A DNA stretch of 64,000 nt from Pempheris klunzingeri (taxonomy: Eukaryota; Chordata; Actinopteri; Acropomatiformes; Pempheridae). The first letter of the stretch is position 1. Every line of letters starts with the position of its first letter. The position numbers and the translations under genes are program-made. Location: assembly GCF_042242105.1 (NCBI RefSeq), contig NC_092020.1, positions 17,142,788-17,206,787 of the forward strand, written 5' to 3'. The notes under the pieces are model-generated. The model was not told the origin of the DNA. It worked only from the letters and a program-made list of their open reading frames with translations, and ran no database searches. Of this stretch, positions 12,401 through 23,990 are shown piece after piece.

Positions 12401-15400
12401 TCTCTCCTTTTGCTTTTTGCTGCTTTGCTGCCCAAACTCGGCCGCTTATCACACCTCCCCATTGGTTGTGCTTCCCTGGCCCTGCGATGACTGTGTCCTT
12501 TACCAGAGTGTCACCTGTGTCCTCGCTCAGCCTCTGCCAGTCCTCTGCACCCACCACGTGGACCCGTGCGCAGCCGCAGCATTGACCGACAGAAGAGCGG
12601 CATGACCACCTCTGTGTCAGCCGACGCAGCCCTCGGCCCCTCACTGGTGAGAATGCCTCTTGACATCCCTGTTACTAACACTACAGGCCTAAAAAGAGTA
12701 AAGATACTTGACTTACATTTGTGTAAATCAGCGGTGTAGTTAGCGGAGCTCGCTGACACACTGATGTCGTTTCTCAGGGGAAGTCTGTTTGTTTGTGTAG
12801 TATTGAAAGGGATAGCTGTTGCTAACTATTGATGATAATTAATTTTGTGGATCTAGTCACTCATACTTTGCACAAAAAAAAGTGCTGTATGGAATTCTGT
12901 AGTAACACACTTTTTAGACTGTCAACAATATCTCAATTTGAGAGTCTAGCTAATTAATTTATGGTACAACTATGTGGTCAGAAGGATAATTTTGCATTAT
13001 TTTATAGCCCTGTATCAGTCAGTCAGGTTGCATTTACTGATGGAGTAACCACGAGGCTGGACTTGATACTATCTTTACTCTTATCCATATTCAAATTACA
13101 TGCTGATAATAGGTGCATTTAAGTTAGTGCATGTGTAGGACTGTGAGAACTCTTATGTTAAGAGACAGTATGACATTCTGGTTGTAGAAACAAGTTATAT
13201 ACTGTACATTATTACAAAGGTTTTTGAAACTGTTGGAAGAAATATGAATGCAAATGAGAGAACATTATACAGTGCAAGGTAATTGCTGGTGTACAGCATA
13301 GGTTTGGGTTTTTACAACCATGTTTTGCCTTTTAATTACTAGCAATATTACGCTTTTATTGTCGTGGGAAAGTAATTGAATTTGGTTTGAAATATGGATA
13401 GACTATAAAACCATTTTAGTAGTTAATACATGATTTAATTATTGGTAGCACTGGAAGAGAAGCTGCCTGGAAATCAGTTTGAAGGTGAAGGCGTACAGTT
13501 GTCTTAAGTGAGAACGAGTACATGCTTTCTAACCTTGATTCGGCATTGCTTCGAGAAATGAGTGGATAGCACAGAGGGCTTTGATTTATATGCACATATC
13601 CAGCTTCATTTGCCTGACAAAGTACTTCTGCAGGATGCTAACCATAGGGAAATGTCTCCAGCTGTGCTTTGCTTGTCACTCTTAATATGAACCTGTTCGT
13701 ACACTGCCAAATGTTATCCTCCGCACTTCTACTCATAAGTGATGTCTCAGATCTTCCCACTTGACAGCCCGCAGTGCCTGGCTCTATCTCATAACCTGCA
13801 TGCCCCCCCCCCTCCCTTGTGTGGCTGTGAAGAGCCTCATTGTGGTAGCATGAGACAAAGGGAGCCACAGTAGCCTGATTATGCACAGATCAGGAAAAAG
13901 CAGAGAAGAAGCATGCAAAGCAGACCCCACCCTGACCCTAGGGTTTAATGTCAAAAGCCTTTGACTTTACTCACCATTTCATTGTATCCTCTCCACCACA
14001 AGCACAGATTAGTGTGGAGATAATTGAAATTCACAGCCTATCATTCAGGCATTACATCACACCTCACTTAGATTGAGTCTTTCAAGTCAGACAATAAAGC
14101 TGGCTGCCTACTGTGGGGATATTTCTTTCAACAAATCATGAAAAGCTATATTAGAAAACAACATTAGTTATGCCTTGTATTTGTCCTTTTCTTATGAAAA
14201 GATATTGTGAGGGGTTTAGGTTTGTCATTGTAAAGTAAAGCTGTTCCTGCTGTGTTATGGTTATGATACTGGCCACCAGTCAATCACCTGTTTACAGAAA
14301 ATCATTGTCAAACTCTGTGACCAAAGAAAATACCATATAGTATAAGAGCAGTGCTGTTTCTTATATTGATACATAAAAATGCATTGTTTTTAATTTTACT
14401 TACACTACTCACAAAAAGTTAGGGTGAAATTTATGGAAAATGGAAAAAGTTAATGCGACAGTGATATTATATCATGAAAGTAGGGCATTTAAGTAGAAGC
14501 ATGCAATGGTAATTTCTTCATTTTAAACAATTTATTGAAAGAAAATCTAACAACAGTGGTGGGTAGACCACAACAAAAAATTTTCAGTGTCTCAATAAAT
14601 TGGGATGTGGCCAAAGGACGTCCACTCCTCTCCTTTCTGTGACTCTTCCAGTCACTCTGTATCTCTGTTACAACCTCCTGATGACACTCTGTGACCCTCT
14701 AAGCTCAGTGAAAACTTCCATCTGAGGACTTCCTGTTTGAAGCCTCGCAATGGCGAGGTGCTGCTGATCAATTGTTAGGTGTCGTCTTGGTCTCGTGATG
14801 TCAGAATGTGAACAGCATGATGACTGAAGCAGTCATCATGCTTCTAACTGAAGCAGGAAATGTATTGGTCGATTCATGGATCAAACCTGTTGTGAATTTT
14901 GCTGTTAATCACCTTGTTAGAGAACAGCAACTTGTGCAAAAAGTACTGAAACACTGAACAGTTGGACATGTGCATTCAAAGGTTTAGAGAAGGTCACATT
15001 AAGTTCACCTGGAAAGGTTAGAATGCATTTTAGGTTCATCCTGAAATTTCACCCGAAAGCCGAATATCCCTAACTTTTTGTGAGTAGTGTATATGGCCTT
15101 CAGTATTAAAGGCTGTGGGTGGGACAGTAGGGTATATTTGTGTCTGTCTGAGTGTCACATGGTTGACCTTACTGTGCCCTGTGTCATCATGTTTACAGTG
15201 CTAATTATAACACATGGGCATTAAAAATAGATGAATTAAAACCTGACCCATGGCTCAAACCTGCACTGTGCAGCTGTTTTAAATGCCAGTAAAACCGAAA
15301 GAGACAGAGGCAGACTAAATTAAACGGTCAATTTTGATTTCAGTTCCAGTTACTCCATTACATTAGGCATCCATTCAAAAATAATTCAGTAGCATAGACC

Positions 15401-18400
15401 AATGGCTTCCAGCCTAGAGAGCTGGATGCTTTTGCGGTCCTACAGTTGCATAAGGAAGCACAAGATGATTAACAGGATACATTTGAAAAAGACATATGCA
15501 GTATTCCCTGTACACAAAGTTTTTAATTTTACTGTCTTACTTACTAATAATACTGACAGTCTATTTTCGCATTAAGGCCACAATAAGCTGTGATGAGGGG
15601 TTACAAATTGTCCCTGCTTCAATTTAAGGAGTTCAATTTAAGCTCAAATGTGGACATAGACCAACATGTTGTAGTAAGTAATTACTATGATTGTGAACTG
15701 ATCCTTTTTTAATGTCAATACAGCTCAGTTAAATGATTTACAACTGTTTTGTTTTATTTACGACATAATGATGTTTAAATTAACATTGACGTTTTGCAGT
15801 AGGTAATGTTGTATGTAATGATTTCTTGTGAGCTCCTCACGTGATCCAGTGATAGTCATGAGTCTCTTCTTTCCCTTCTGTCTCGTCTTTGTGGAACTAC
15901 AGAAGGATAAGCAGTTAACGCCTGGAGGGCAACGTCCCGCCTCCCCATCTACTACCCTGGGACGCAACCGTTCACCATCTCCAGCCCCCATTCCAGCTCC
16001 AAAGCGGACCCCCTCCCCAGCAGCAGCCAAGTAATACCACAAGTCTTATTTGATGATTTAGTTTTATTTTACTCCAAGGTTTTTGAGAGTTTGGATGCAG
16101 CCTTTCTTTTGGATTTCATCTTAAAACCTTTAAACACTTTCTTCCACTAGGCAAACTTCCAAGACACGCCCACCCTCACCTGGTGGTATGAAACAACGGC
16201 CCCCATCCCCCCAGCCTACGTCAGCCAAACCTCCACCTATCCAGAAACAAGCTCTCACTCCAACAGGGCCGCCCACTTTACGAAAGAGGGACTCCAAGTC
16301 CAAAGATCTGTGTCCAGTCCAGGCTACAGGTCCACAGTCCTCTGATTCCAGCAAGAACAAAGAGAAAGATGGTGAGCAATTGTCAGTGGTATTTTTGTCA
16401 CTATGAATTATGGACTTCATTGTCCTTCAGACAATTGTATCTGACGCCATAGAAGGTGTTTTATATTACCACAAAACATGTAGTACAGCTACATATAAAG
16501 GCAGACTTACCAATCATGGTCAGCTGACAGGTTTTAATTAGACGGTGCCAATATTTGCCAAGACTGATCGTTGTTCTAGCAACCAGGATGTGCACTGGTG
16601 CTGATGTCAATACAGCGAGCGAAGTGACCCACTGAGACGAGCTGAAATCTTTTTCATCTTTCGTTTGTAGCCATGCAGTTCCAAACCTGCTTATACTTCT
16701 TACATAAGACTATTTTTCTTTCAGCATCATCTTTTTTTATTTTAGTTAAACTTAGTCACTTGCAAGGAAAACAGAATAATGGGGCACTCCTCGTTCCCTT
16801 TTGAACTCCTGCTCTCTCTCTATCTCTATCTCTGTTATCAGCAGTGCTTACAGCAGCACACTGAGTCCGAGCAGAAGAAAAACTCTGTGATCATGGTTTA
16901 ATACAGTTTTCAAGAGTTGTCATTGTGATTTGAAGATAATAGAGTATCATCATCTGTTTTGATAGACAGACCATATACAGAGTTGTCTGTGTGTGTGTCT
17001 GTGCGTTTGTGCGTGTGTGCTGTAAACTGACGTGGCAGCAGCTCAGTTTGCAATAAATCTCAGTGGAGCAGGAGACCTATTGAGTTCCAGCTGGAGTCAC
17101 ATCCTGTTACAGATTTTGGGTTGTTGATGCTACCACCTCCTGGACATAATCATACACTGCAAGATGAAATTGCTACATGCAACTGTTCAAAGACTGTTTT
17201 CCACCGTGCTTTAGAAAGACATAAAAACAAGATAGTTGTAGGTAGCACCATTTAGTTATGCGCATTTATGTTGAGGAGTGTATGTACTCCATGATTATTT
17301 ATGTAATTTGTTAGCATATAAATTTTACAGTACATAGTGATTTAATACATTTTCTGGAAAATCAGTTGCAAAGCTTTTTATAGATAAAATAATCTCATGA
17401 AATGATATATCTATAATTTATTTGATCTCATGATATGTATTGTATTGTCCAATCCCATGTACTGTATGAGTACTCCTACTGAGAATAATTGGAATCAAAG
17501 CTCCTTCAAAGAGCAGAGAGATGATCATGTGAAAGTTACACAACTTGGCATCAGTCTGCTTTCTTTTCTATTCTGCTTCTGTCTCTCTCTGTCGAGGCTA
17601 GCAGCCTCACTCAATCTGCCTTTCTCTGTTCAGCGCTCATGCTCCAGTCACTGCATCCTATGACAGGCCAGATGCTCTGGCCTCAGGTCAGCGCTACATT
17701 GAGAAATGGGTGACATAAAGTGCTAAACATTATCTTCCATATTTGTCTTTCCACCCCAGACTCTAAAGCCCCAACCGGCACCAACTCAGCTGCTGAGGCA
17801 GCCAAGATCCTGGCGGAGAACCGCAGACTGATGCGAGAACAGAAGGAGAGAGAGGAGCAGCTCAAGATACAGAAAGAGGAAGAGGAAAAGTAAGATTACT
17901 GGAGTTGCTCAAGCGATTCTATTATTTCCATTTCCCAAAAAAATGATCTTTTACCATTTTGTTGTCTTTGTGGGTTTGACAGCGTTATGTCAGAAATGAT
18001 AACAGCAATGTACCATCATCAACACTTCTGTAATTGCTATGAAATAGTTCATGGGAACTGTAGTTGTTATTAATGAGCATTTGAAGCATTTGCTTTCAAA
18101 GTATGCAAACAGTATATACATGTAAAAGAAAAACTAGCAATCACACTGAGCATTGTCAGTATAAATTTCTATTTTTTTTAAGCTACGAGGCTAAAAGTAT
18201 ATACAGTTTAAAATGACCTCCTTCATGTCCACTTTTAGAAATTGTATTTACTTGTCTGTACACTTTCAAGCCATGTGCTGTCGTCCATTTACCATCCCAG
18301 GCTGAGAAAGGAAGAAGAGGCACGTTTAGCGGAGGAAGCTCGACTTAAGCGCGTGGAGGAGGAGAAGAAGCTTGCAGAGGAGAGGAAAATTAAAGAAGAG

Positions 18401-20333
18401 GAAGAGGCTCGCGTAGCTGAGGAAGTTCGGGCGAAACTGGCAGAAGAGGAAGCTTTGAAACAGGCCGAGCTCCAGAAGGAACGGGAGGAGGCCGAGGCCA
18501 AAGCCCTGGAGGAGGCAGAGAGAGTCCGTCAGGAGAGGGACCGCATCATGCAGCAGAACCAGCAAGAGCGAATGGAGAGGAAGAAGGTATGGATAGACAG
18601 AAGTGTTTGCAATGAATTTGAGGCTTTGTTTTGACCATTTGCTCTACATCAAAAGTCGATCACAGAAAACCAAAATAATTCTGAAATGATCTGGTTTATT
18701 TATCACCCATAAACTGTCATTTCTTAATGTTACCTCGTCGTTTAGATCGCAGTGAAACCAGTTACCAAAATATGCTTCATTTTTCTTTTTCAGAGAATTG
18801 AAGAGATAATGAAGAGGACAAGAAAAGGGGACCAAGGTGACCAAGGTGACTTGAAGGTGAGCTCGCATGCAGTCAGCTCATATTACTCAACCATCTGCAC
18901 TGAGAGGATGATAACATGTTCGTGTCTCCTGCATAGAGAGAGGCAGGCGATGACGACAAATGCACTCAGGATGAAGAGGATGGAATGGACCAGATTCACT
19001 CTGAAACCATGAGTAAGTTTTCACTTTGGTGGCAGGTTCAGGGCATCAGAATGCAAGTTAAAGTTTGTCTTCCCCTCTATGTGTTTGTTTGCATATACTT
19101 TACATAAATGGCTTGTTTGTGTGAATTTGCATGATTCAATTCAATAGGACTCATGACTCGACTCATCCAGTTCTGTTTCCTCTGTTGATATCACAGACGA
19201 GACAGATGACATCACCATGGATGCTGACACATATGAGTGTGGCCTCTCTTCTGGTGAGCTGATGGAACAACGTCAGGAGCCGCTGGGCAGCGTGAATGGA
19301 AAACCGGAAGTGGACGACAAGGAGAATAACAATGGCATAAGCACAGATGAGACTCAAGCTGTAAGGTAATAACTATAGAAAAGATGATGAAACCCACACG
19401 GAAACTCATCAGATTTCTGTGGACAATATTGTAATTGTGTTGAGTGCTCAAAATAGTGTTCTCTGAAATACAGAACAGAAGGGGTGAAATTTGAATTAGA
19501 AATATGGCACCCACATGATTTGTGTTGATTAAAATCTACAAGCTACAGGTTTGTATATAAAATCCCGCACACCAGCAGCTGCATCTTAACACACTGTTAA
19601 CACTCATTTTAACACAACATGTCACTTAATTTTGTCACGTTTGTCCCCTGGGACGTTAGTATTTCTGGGCTGGGGGGGTGAGTGCCACAGACTGGACAGG
19701 GAAGTCAGAAAGTATTGAGAGATGGACTGACACATTGTTTGTTTTGTGTTTGTTCTGAAATGTAACACAACTTCAGAATGATCCTGTATTCTCATTCTGT
19801 CATCATGACTCACTTCTCCATCTCTCACTTTGCGACAGAGCTTTTGCTGGAGGAAATGTATCTTTTACTTACAAAAATAAAAAATTCATAAGTGTTTTCC
19901 ACTATCCCCCCCCCCCCCTTCCTTCCTTCTCCAGCCCAGTTCCTAAGGGCCGTCTCGTCGAGGGCTCAGAGTTCCTGATTGAGCAAGACTCTGCCAAGGT
20001 GGGATTGGTCTCAGGTCTCAATGGTAAATCCAACCAGTGGAGCTTTGAGGAACTCATTGACCTCAACGTCCACTCCAAGACTCGGCCCCTCATGGAGGCA
20101 GAGGACTGTAACCAAGTCTTGATTAACTGTGATGGGAGCTCAGATGGGACCAGGGTAGCCTTTGAGGACAAGGGAACCCCCGTCAACACCCTGCATTCCT
20201 CTAATCAACCCATAGAAGCCCTTTCAGGTGAGGAGTCACTTACACTTACCCATCTATTGGGAATGTCAATTGTTATACACAGACTGCTTGAAGAAATAAC
20301 CCTTTTTTCCCCCCCGTGTCTGTAGAGATTTGA
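3424..20333 (+). CDS. map7d3: MAP7-family microtubule-associated protein, MAP7D3-like (5' incomplete)
   Basis: Coding exons: 3424-3525 (start of this exon uncertain), 3862-3942, 4273-4436, 4735-4846, 5943-6026, 6787-6894, 7683-7784, 8235-8315, 10273-10398, 12507-12646, 15903-16030, 16151-16371, 17760-17889, 18301-18586, 18794-18856, 18937-19012, 19197-19365, 19935-20227 and 20326-20333 (stop TGA 20331-20333). All junctions are phase-consistent and give about 823 residues without the N-terminus. The N-terminal part (PVIDGATLRIDDRLR, then a charged helix to RWSWGG) is the MAP7-family microtubule-binding coiled coil. RSTSTMNL, ISKRLSSSSATL and LLTPTQASLARSKSAAAL are family signatures. The C-terminal helix LAENRRLMREQKEREEQ to RIEEIMKRTRK is the MAP7 domain, which in the family contacts kinesin-1. 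Synteny with fhl1 and slc9a6 points to MAP7D3, although CPRSASASPL resembles MAP7D1. The gene converges on fhl1. Confidence 0.85.
3862..4846 (+). other. map7d3: map7d3 exons for the N-terminal microtubule-binding coiled coil
   Basis: Three exons (3862-3942, 4273-4436, 4735-4846) encode a continuous, highly charged helix of about 120 residues: RVAKERREEADRQQ, then ERERKAKMQVERQMEERQ, then EHYEAVMRRTLERTQ, ending in RWSWGG. In MAP7 proteins this block binds the microtubule lattice. The PVIDG that opens it is also present in mammalian MAP7D3, as I recall that protein, and supports the orthology call. Confidence 0.8.
5943..10398 (+). other. map7d3: Run of five frame-neutral map7d3 exons (serine-rich linker)
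   Basis: Exons 5943-6026 (84 nt), 6787-6894 (108), 7683-7784 (102), 8235-8315 (81) and 10273-10398 (126) all start and end in phase 1. Each can therefore be skipped without breaking the frame. They encode the serine-rich linker after the first coiled coil, including VDKRSTSTMNLKQ and LLTPTQASLARSKS. The donor of the first exon is the weak AAG|gttttg. Confidence 0.7.
14403..15089. mobile_element. Defective Tc1/mariner element
   Basis: A perfect 22-bp terminal inverted repeat (14403-14424 and 15068-15089, beginning CACTACTCAC) is flanked by TA on both sides (14401-14402, 15090-15091), the Tc1/mariner target-site signature. The 687-bp element is far shorter than an autonomous copy of about 1.3-1.6 kb. 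On the minus strand, 14796 to about 14600 still reads a Tc1-type N-terminal helix-turn-helix segment (RPRRHLTIDQQ, then AIARLQTG). Its expected start codon is ACG and it has an in-frame TAA at 14668-14670. It sits in a map7d3 intron. Confidence 0.88.
14600..14796 (-). pseudogene. Tc1-like transposase N-terminal fragment, disrupted
   Basis: Read on the minus strand from 14796, the sequence encodes a Tc1-like DNA-binding helix-turn-helix motif (RPRRHLTIDQQHLAIARL). The expected initiator is ACG, a TAA interrupts codon 43, and the catalytic DDE region is missing. It is surrounded by the matched inverted repeats of the element at 14403-15089, so it is a dead transposase remnant. Confidence 0.75.
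15903..16371 (+). other. map7d3: map7d3 proline/serine-rich basic linker exons
   Basis: Exons 15903-16030 and 16151-16371 encode a low-complexity segment with repeated SPSP, RPPSP and PSPQP motifs and many lysines and arginines. This composition is typical of the central disordered region of MAP7D proteins, which carries many proline-directed phosphorylation sites and can add electrostatic microtubule affinity. No folded domain is visible. Confidence 0.75.
17760..18856 (+). other. map7d3: map7d3 exons for the C-terminal MAP7 domain
   Basis: Exons 17760-17889, 18301-18586 and 18794-18856 encode about 160 residues of almost unbroken E/K/R/A-rich helix. It starts AAEAAKILAENRRLMREQKE and ends NQQERMERKK-RIEEIMKRTRK. 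This is the conserved MAP7 domain, the kinesin-1 (KIF5) binding region in the family. The tail after it, ending ...ALSEI, contains SFEELIDL, which resembles the conserved acidic C-terminal motif of MAP7. Confidence 0.82.
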
Positions 20334-23300
20334 TGCTGCAGCCATCGCTGAGAAGCCTGTTACTGTTGCACTCTTAAAGTTCCTGTCCAGCTGAGCTCCT
20401 TCCTGGTCGTCTACCAGTTCCTCCTCTTTTTTTCTCCTCCTCTTCCACAGGGAGGAGCGCAAGGTGAAGTGGAAAGACCACCCCAAGTGCTACATTTCCA
20501 CCCTAAATGATGAGGAAACAAATATATTAAAATTATATGTTAAAAAAATTGTTATGCTTCAGGGAAATTCCATATATTCCTTCAACGTGCTCGCTTCAGG
20601 TCTCTTTCCTCTTCCTCTTGTGTTTAGTCCTTCTCCAGTTTTTTTTTTCTATGTTGTGTCCAATTTTGATGATGTTTTTTAAGAGTTTTGTCTTCGTCAG
20701 GGGTGCATTGTTGTAATTTATTAATTTTGGCTTCTTTGTTATTGTAATTATTGTTATCATATGTTTAGTCTTTTTTTTCTCTCATATGAGAATATTCCAG
20801 GACACATGATGCACATCTCACCCTGTGAGAATTGAATATTGATATTAGTCAGTTAAAGGAAGGAACGTTAAGATACATCTTGTTCTGTGGGGGATTAGAT
20901 GGGTTTAGCATCCCAGTTTTTGCATGTGACTCATCAAAATTTACTTGACCGGCTGCTTTTTGCAGCATCCAGCAATATGGCCTTATTTTCCAAACTTCTA
21001 ATTTTCAAGTGTGAATATACTAAATTGCTTGTGCTGAAGCTCACACACTCACAGCCAAGTATTCATCTGTCTTGTGCTTAGACTCTGGAGTAGATTCTGT
21101 ATTCATTCTTCACTTCACAGAGCTCTGTCCTCTCAGCCCCATTTTAATGCTCACACACTCGTATCCCAGTTTCTCTCACCGTGTGCTTCCTTCTTTGGCC
21201 TCTAGAGGGCTTCAGGAGCACCACTGTTACATTTGAGGCAGATGAGTGTTGAGATTCATGACAACACTGTAATGAATTCATATGTGCGGTCAAGGTTTTG
21301 TTATTATTTACATATGTATATAGAATTTATGTTTACTAACAACATCATTGTAATTTACATGAAAATCTCATTTCCATGTTAAGTGACAACTACAACGACT
21401 GCATCTGTACAACACAACTGTTGAATAACCGGAACTGTAACATACTAACTAAGTACACAGTTCACCTGTGTCCATTAGTTTAATTCATAGCTGCTTCTGA
21501 GCTTCTTAAGGCGGCATGCCTTTGTTACCGAACTTAACATGAATGTTCGGCTGTTGCGTCGCGATGCGCAGGGTTCACCTTTACAGACACTAAAAATCAG
21601 GTTCTGAATTATCTGGTTTTTACTCGAGCTTTACCAGCACATCCACGCACACTTTTCCATCCACCCTTCTGTCTGTGCCGCTCTTTCATTAATTGCATTT
21701 ACTTCCCACTAATCTTCTTCCCAGAAATCCCCAACACACTAGCTGCTACACCTGCCAAAATGCATTTCAACTATTTTTTATATTATAAAATTTGGCTGTT
21801 TGTTTATATATGAAAATACATTTTGACATATATTTAAGTGTTATTGTATTGTGTATATAATCAGTATTAGGCAAAAGAAGCCATGGTGAGGATGGAGTGG
21901 CGACAGGATGTGGATAATTGAAGTTTCTGTGCATGTAACTGTGCTATAAGTTAGGTGTCTGTTTGACTCGTGCCCTGTGAAAGGGTACTCAGGTTACATA
22001 TGGGCAGCCTGGAAACCCAAAATTTACATAAAGCCCTTTTCCATAAGAGCTCTGCAAAACAAGGGGCCAAGTGGGGACCCACTTTATATTTCTCAAACTA
22101 TGGTGTGCGTATTTGTGCGTTGGTTTGAGAGCTTTCAACCCCATATCCCAAAGCCCAACTTCTGAATATTGCCTCACAGAGACGTAACAAATTGACATTT
22201 TGGTGACAAGCAGAGTTGTTAAAGCCTTCAGCAACATGTCTGGCCCGTGATAAGAGTCATGACTGTGCCTCTTTCTGATGCTTTTAATGTCATCAAACTA
22301 TGTTTTATATTATGTCAAACGGTGTGGTGGTGTCGTTGGATAGTTTACGGTAGGCATATCAGCTCAGGTCACGTGTTCTACTTTGTAGTACGAGGCAGGG
22401 TACGTCCACCAAACAAAGTATGTCATGAGTCAGACTTGTTTTCCGTCTCTTCTGGATTTTTCTTGAGTTGTATTAAAATATTCCCAATGCTTGAATAGTA
22501 CAAGTACGAGGTTGGGGGACCTTGATTTTTGCCTTGTTCTCTGCTGGCTTTCACATCCTTATGCTAACTAAAATCTCTCTGTACATAAAGACAAGGGCCT
22601 TTTGGATCTTAGCTTTGATTAATAAGCTCAAAGAATGTAACAGACTCCAGAAACCGTCCTTCATTATTTACAGTGTCTCAGAGCTGCGTGCTTTTAGCTT
22701 TCATACATTATTCATCTAGAAAACATGAGAGTCTTTGCACTGTCACAAATTATTCGCAATGTTGTAAGAATGGTTTCTGCAGAGTAGCTTTATACCGTAC
22801 AGACTCGAAGGAGACTTGTGTGATATTCTTGAAGAAAAGAAAGTCCCTTGTCTGTGGTTTGTTCCTTGTTCCAGATGTTTTAGAAATCTCATTCAGAACC
22901 CAAAACTTTCCTCCACCCAAACCTTTCCTACTCCCCTCTCCACTCATGAGTAGCACCTGTTTTGGGGGGCTGTTGTAGCTGCTGCTTGAACAGATACTGT
23001 ATCTATTCCAGGTCCTGCTGCATGTTTGAGGGCTTGAGTACAGAGCTGACCGCTCTTAGTCCTCAATGTTGTCTCTAACAATAGGATAGAACGGTGCCTT
23101 AGATTGAGATTTAGTATTTTTATTGTATCACAGTTAACTAAGAAAGCTTGTCCTTACCTCGGCCTCGACAATCAGTCAACCCAACCAGGGCGACTTTGTG
23201 AATATGAATATTTCTCTGGAAGATTTACACACTTAACAACGCCCTATCCGCGAATAAAATTTGTACTGTAAATATATCTAAAGTGTACTGAGATGATACA

Positions 23301-23340
23301 AACTGTTAAAACAATAAAGTCTTGCAAAAATACTCCTTTG
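20334..23340 (+). other. map7d3: Probable 3' UTR of map7d3
   Basis: No exon or opposing gene is recognisable between the map7d3 stop at 20331-20333 and the AATAAA at 23313-23318. That signal is followed by cttgcaaaaat and then a T/GT-rich stretch, which suits a cleavage site near 23335. A 3-kb UTR is plausible for this family, but an earlier poly(A) site cannot be excluded. A good splice acceptor lies inside it at 20450. Confidence 0.5.
23313..23318 (+). terminator. map7d3: Candidate poly(A) signal of map7d3
   Basis: AATAAA on the plus strand, about 3 kb after the map7d3 stop codon. It is the last good signal before the facing fhl1 poly(A) signal. Confidence 0.6.
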
Positions 23341-23393
23341 CCATGTTTCTATGTTCTTGCTGTAGAGAAATGAGACTTCAGATCACTTCCTCC

Positions 23394-23399
23394 TTTATT
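23394..23399 (-). terminator. fhl1: Candidate poly(A) signal of fhl1
   Basis: TTTATT on the plus strand reads AATAAA on the minus strand, about 590 bp after the fhl1 stop codon. It faces the map7d3 signal at 23313, so the two transcripts end tail to tail and may overlap. Confidence 0.6.
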
Positions 23400-23990
23400 T
23401 GTGTTTTACATTTGACTTCACTCGTTAAGTCTTGAATACATGAGCAGATTATATTTCAGCCTCAATCTCAAAGACATAATTTGTGTTTGAAATTCACTCT
23501 AAACATTTTTGAAAATTCTCATAATCCATCCAAACATTCAGAAGCAAAACAGATTATTAATCAAAGCTGGTACGTATGAGCAGCTGTATGCATGTAAAAA
23601 GCATATTATCATTTCTGCTAGATTCCAGTAAGGCACTGAAAAGGCTTTTGTCTCAAACGGCTGCACAGAATCCTGGATTAGAATAGACCAATAGTGCATA
23701 TCACAATCCCACAATAGGAATTCTCTTGCCATGTTAGTATCCAACACTGAGACAAGCTGCAATAATGCATATGTAGATTAATGATTCAAGCAAGTGCATA
23801 TGTAATTGATGTGACCTTTAGTCTGTCAGTCTGACAAAGAGAAGTTTCACCAAAATTGACTGTTTTGACGTTTTAATGCTAAATCCAAAAGCAGAATCAT
23901 ATTTCTGATACTCTTAGGCCTCAAACTCACAGTCAGTTTTGGTGTAATTCCACTTTAAAGAGTGATCCTCTGCGCAGCTGATTGAGCCGT

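Noticed and set aside
12321..12644. 107-codon open reading frames on both strands overlapping map7d3 exon 12507-12646
   Set aside because: The plus-strand phase-1 frame encodes the conserved CPRSASASPL segment and splices cleanly. The others are shadows of it and of the pyrimidine tract.
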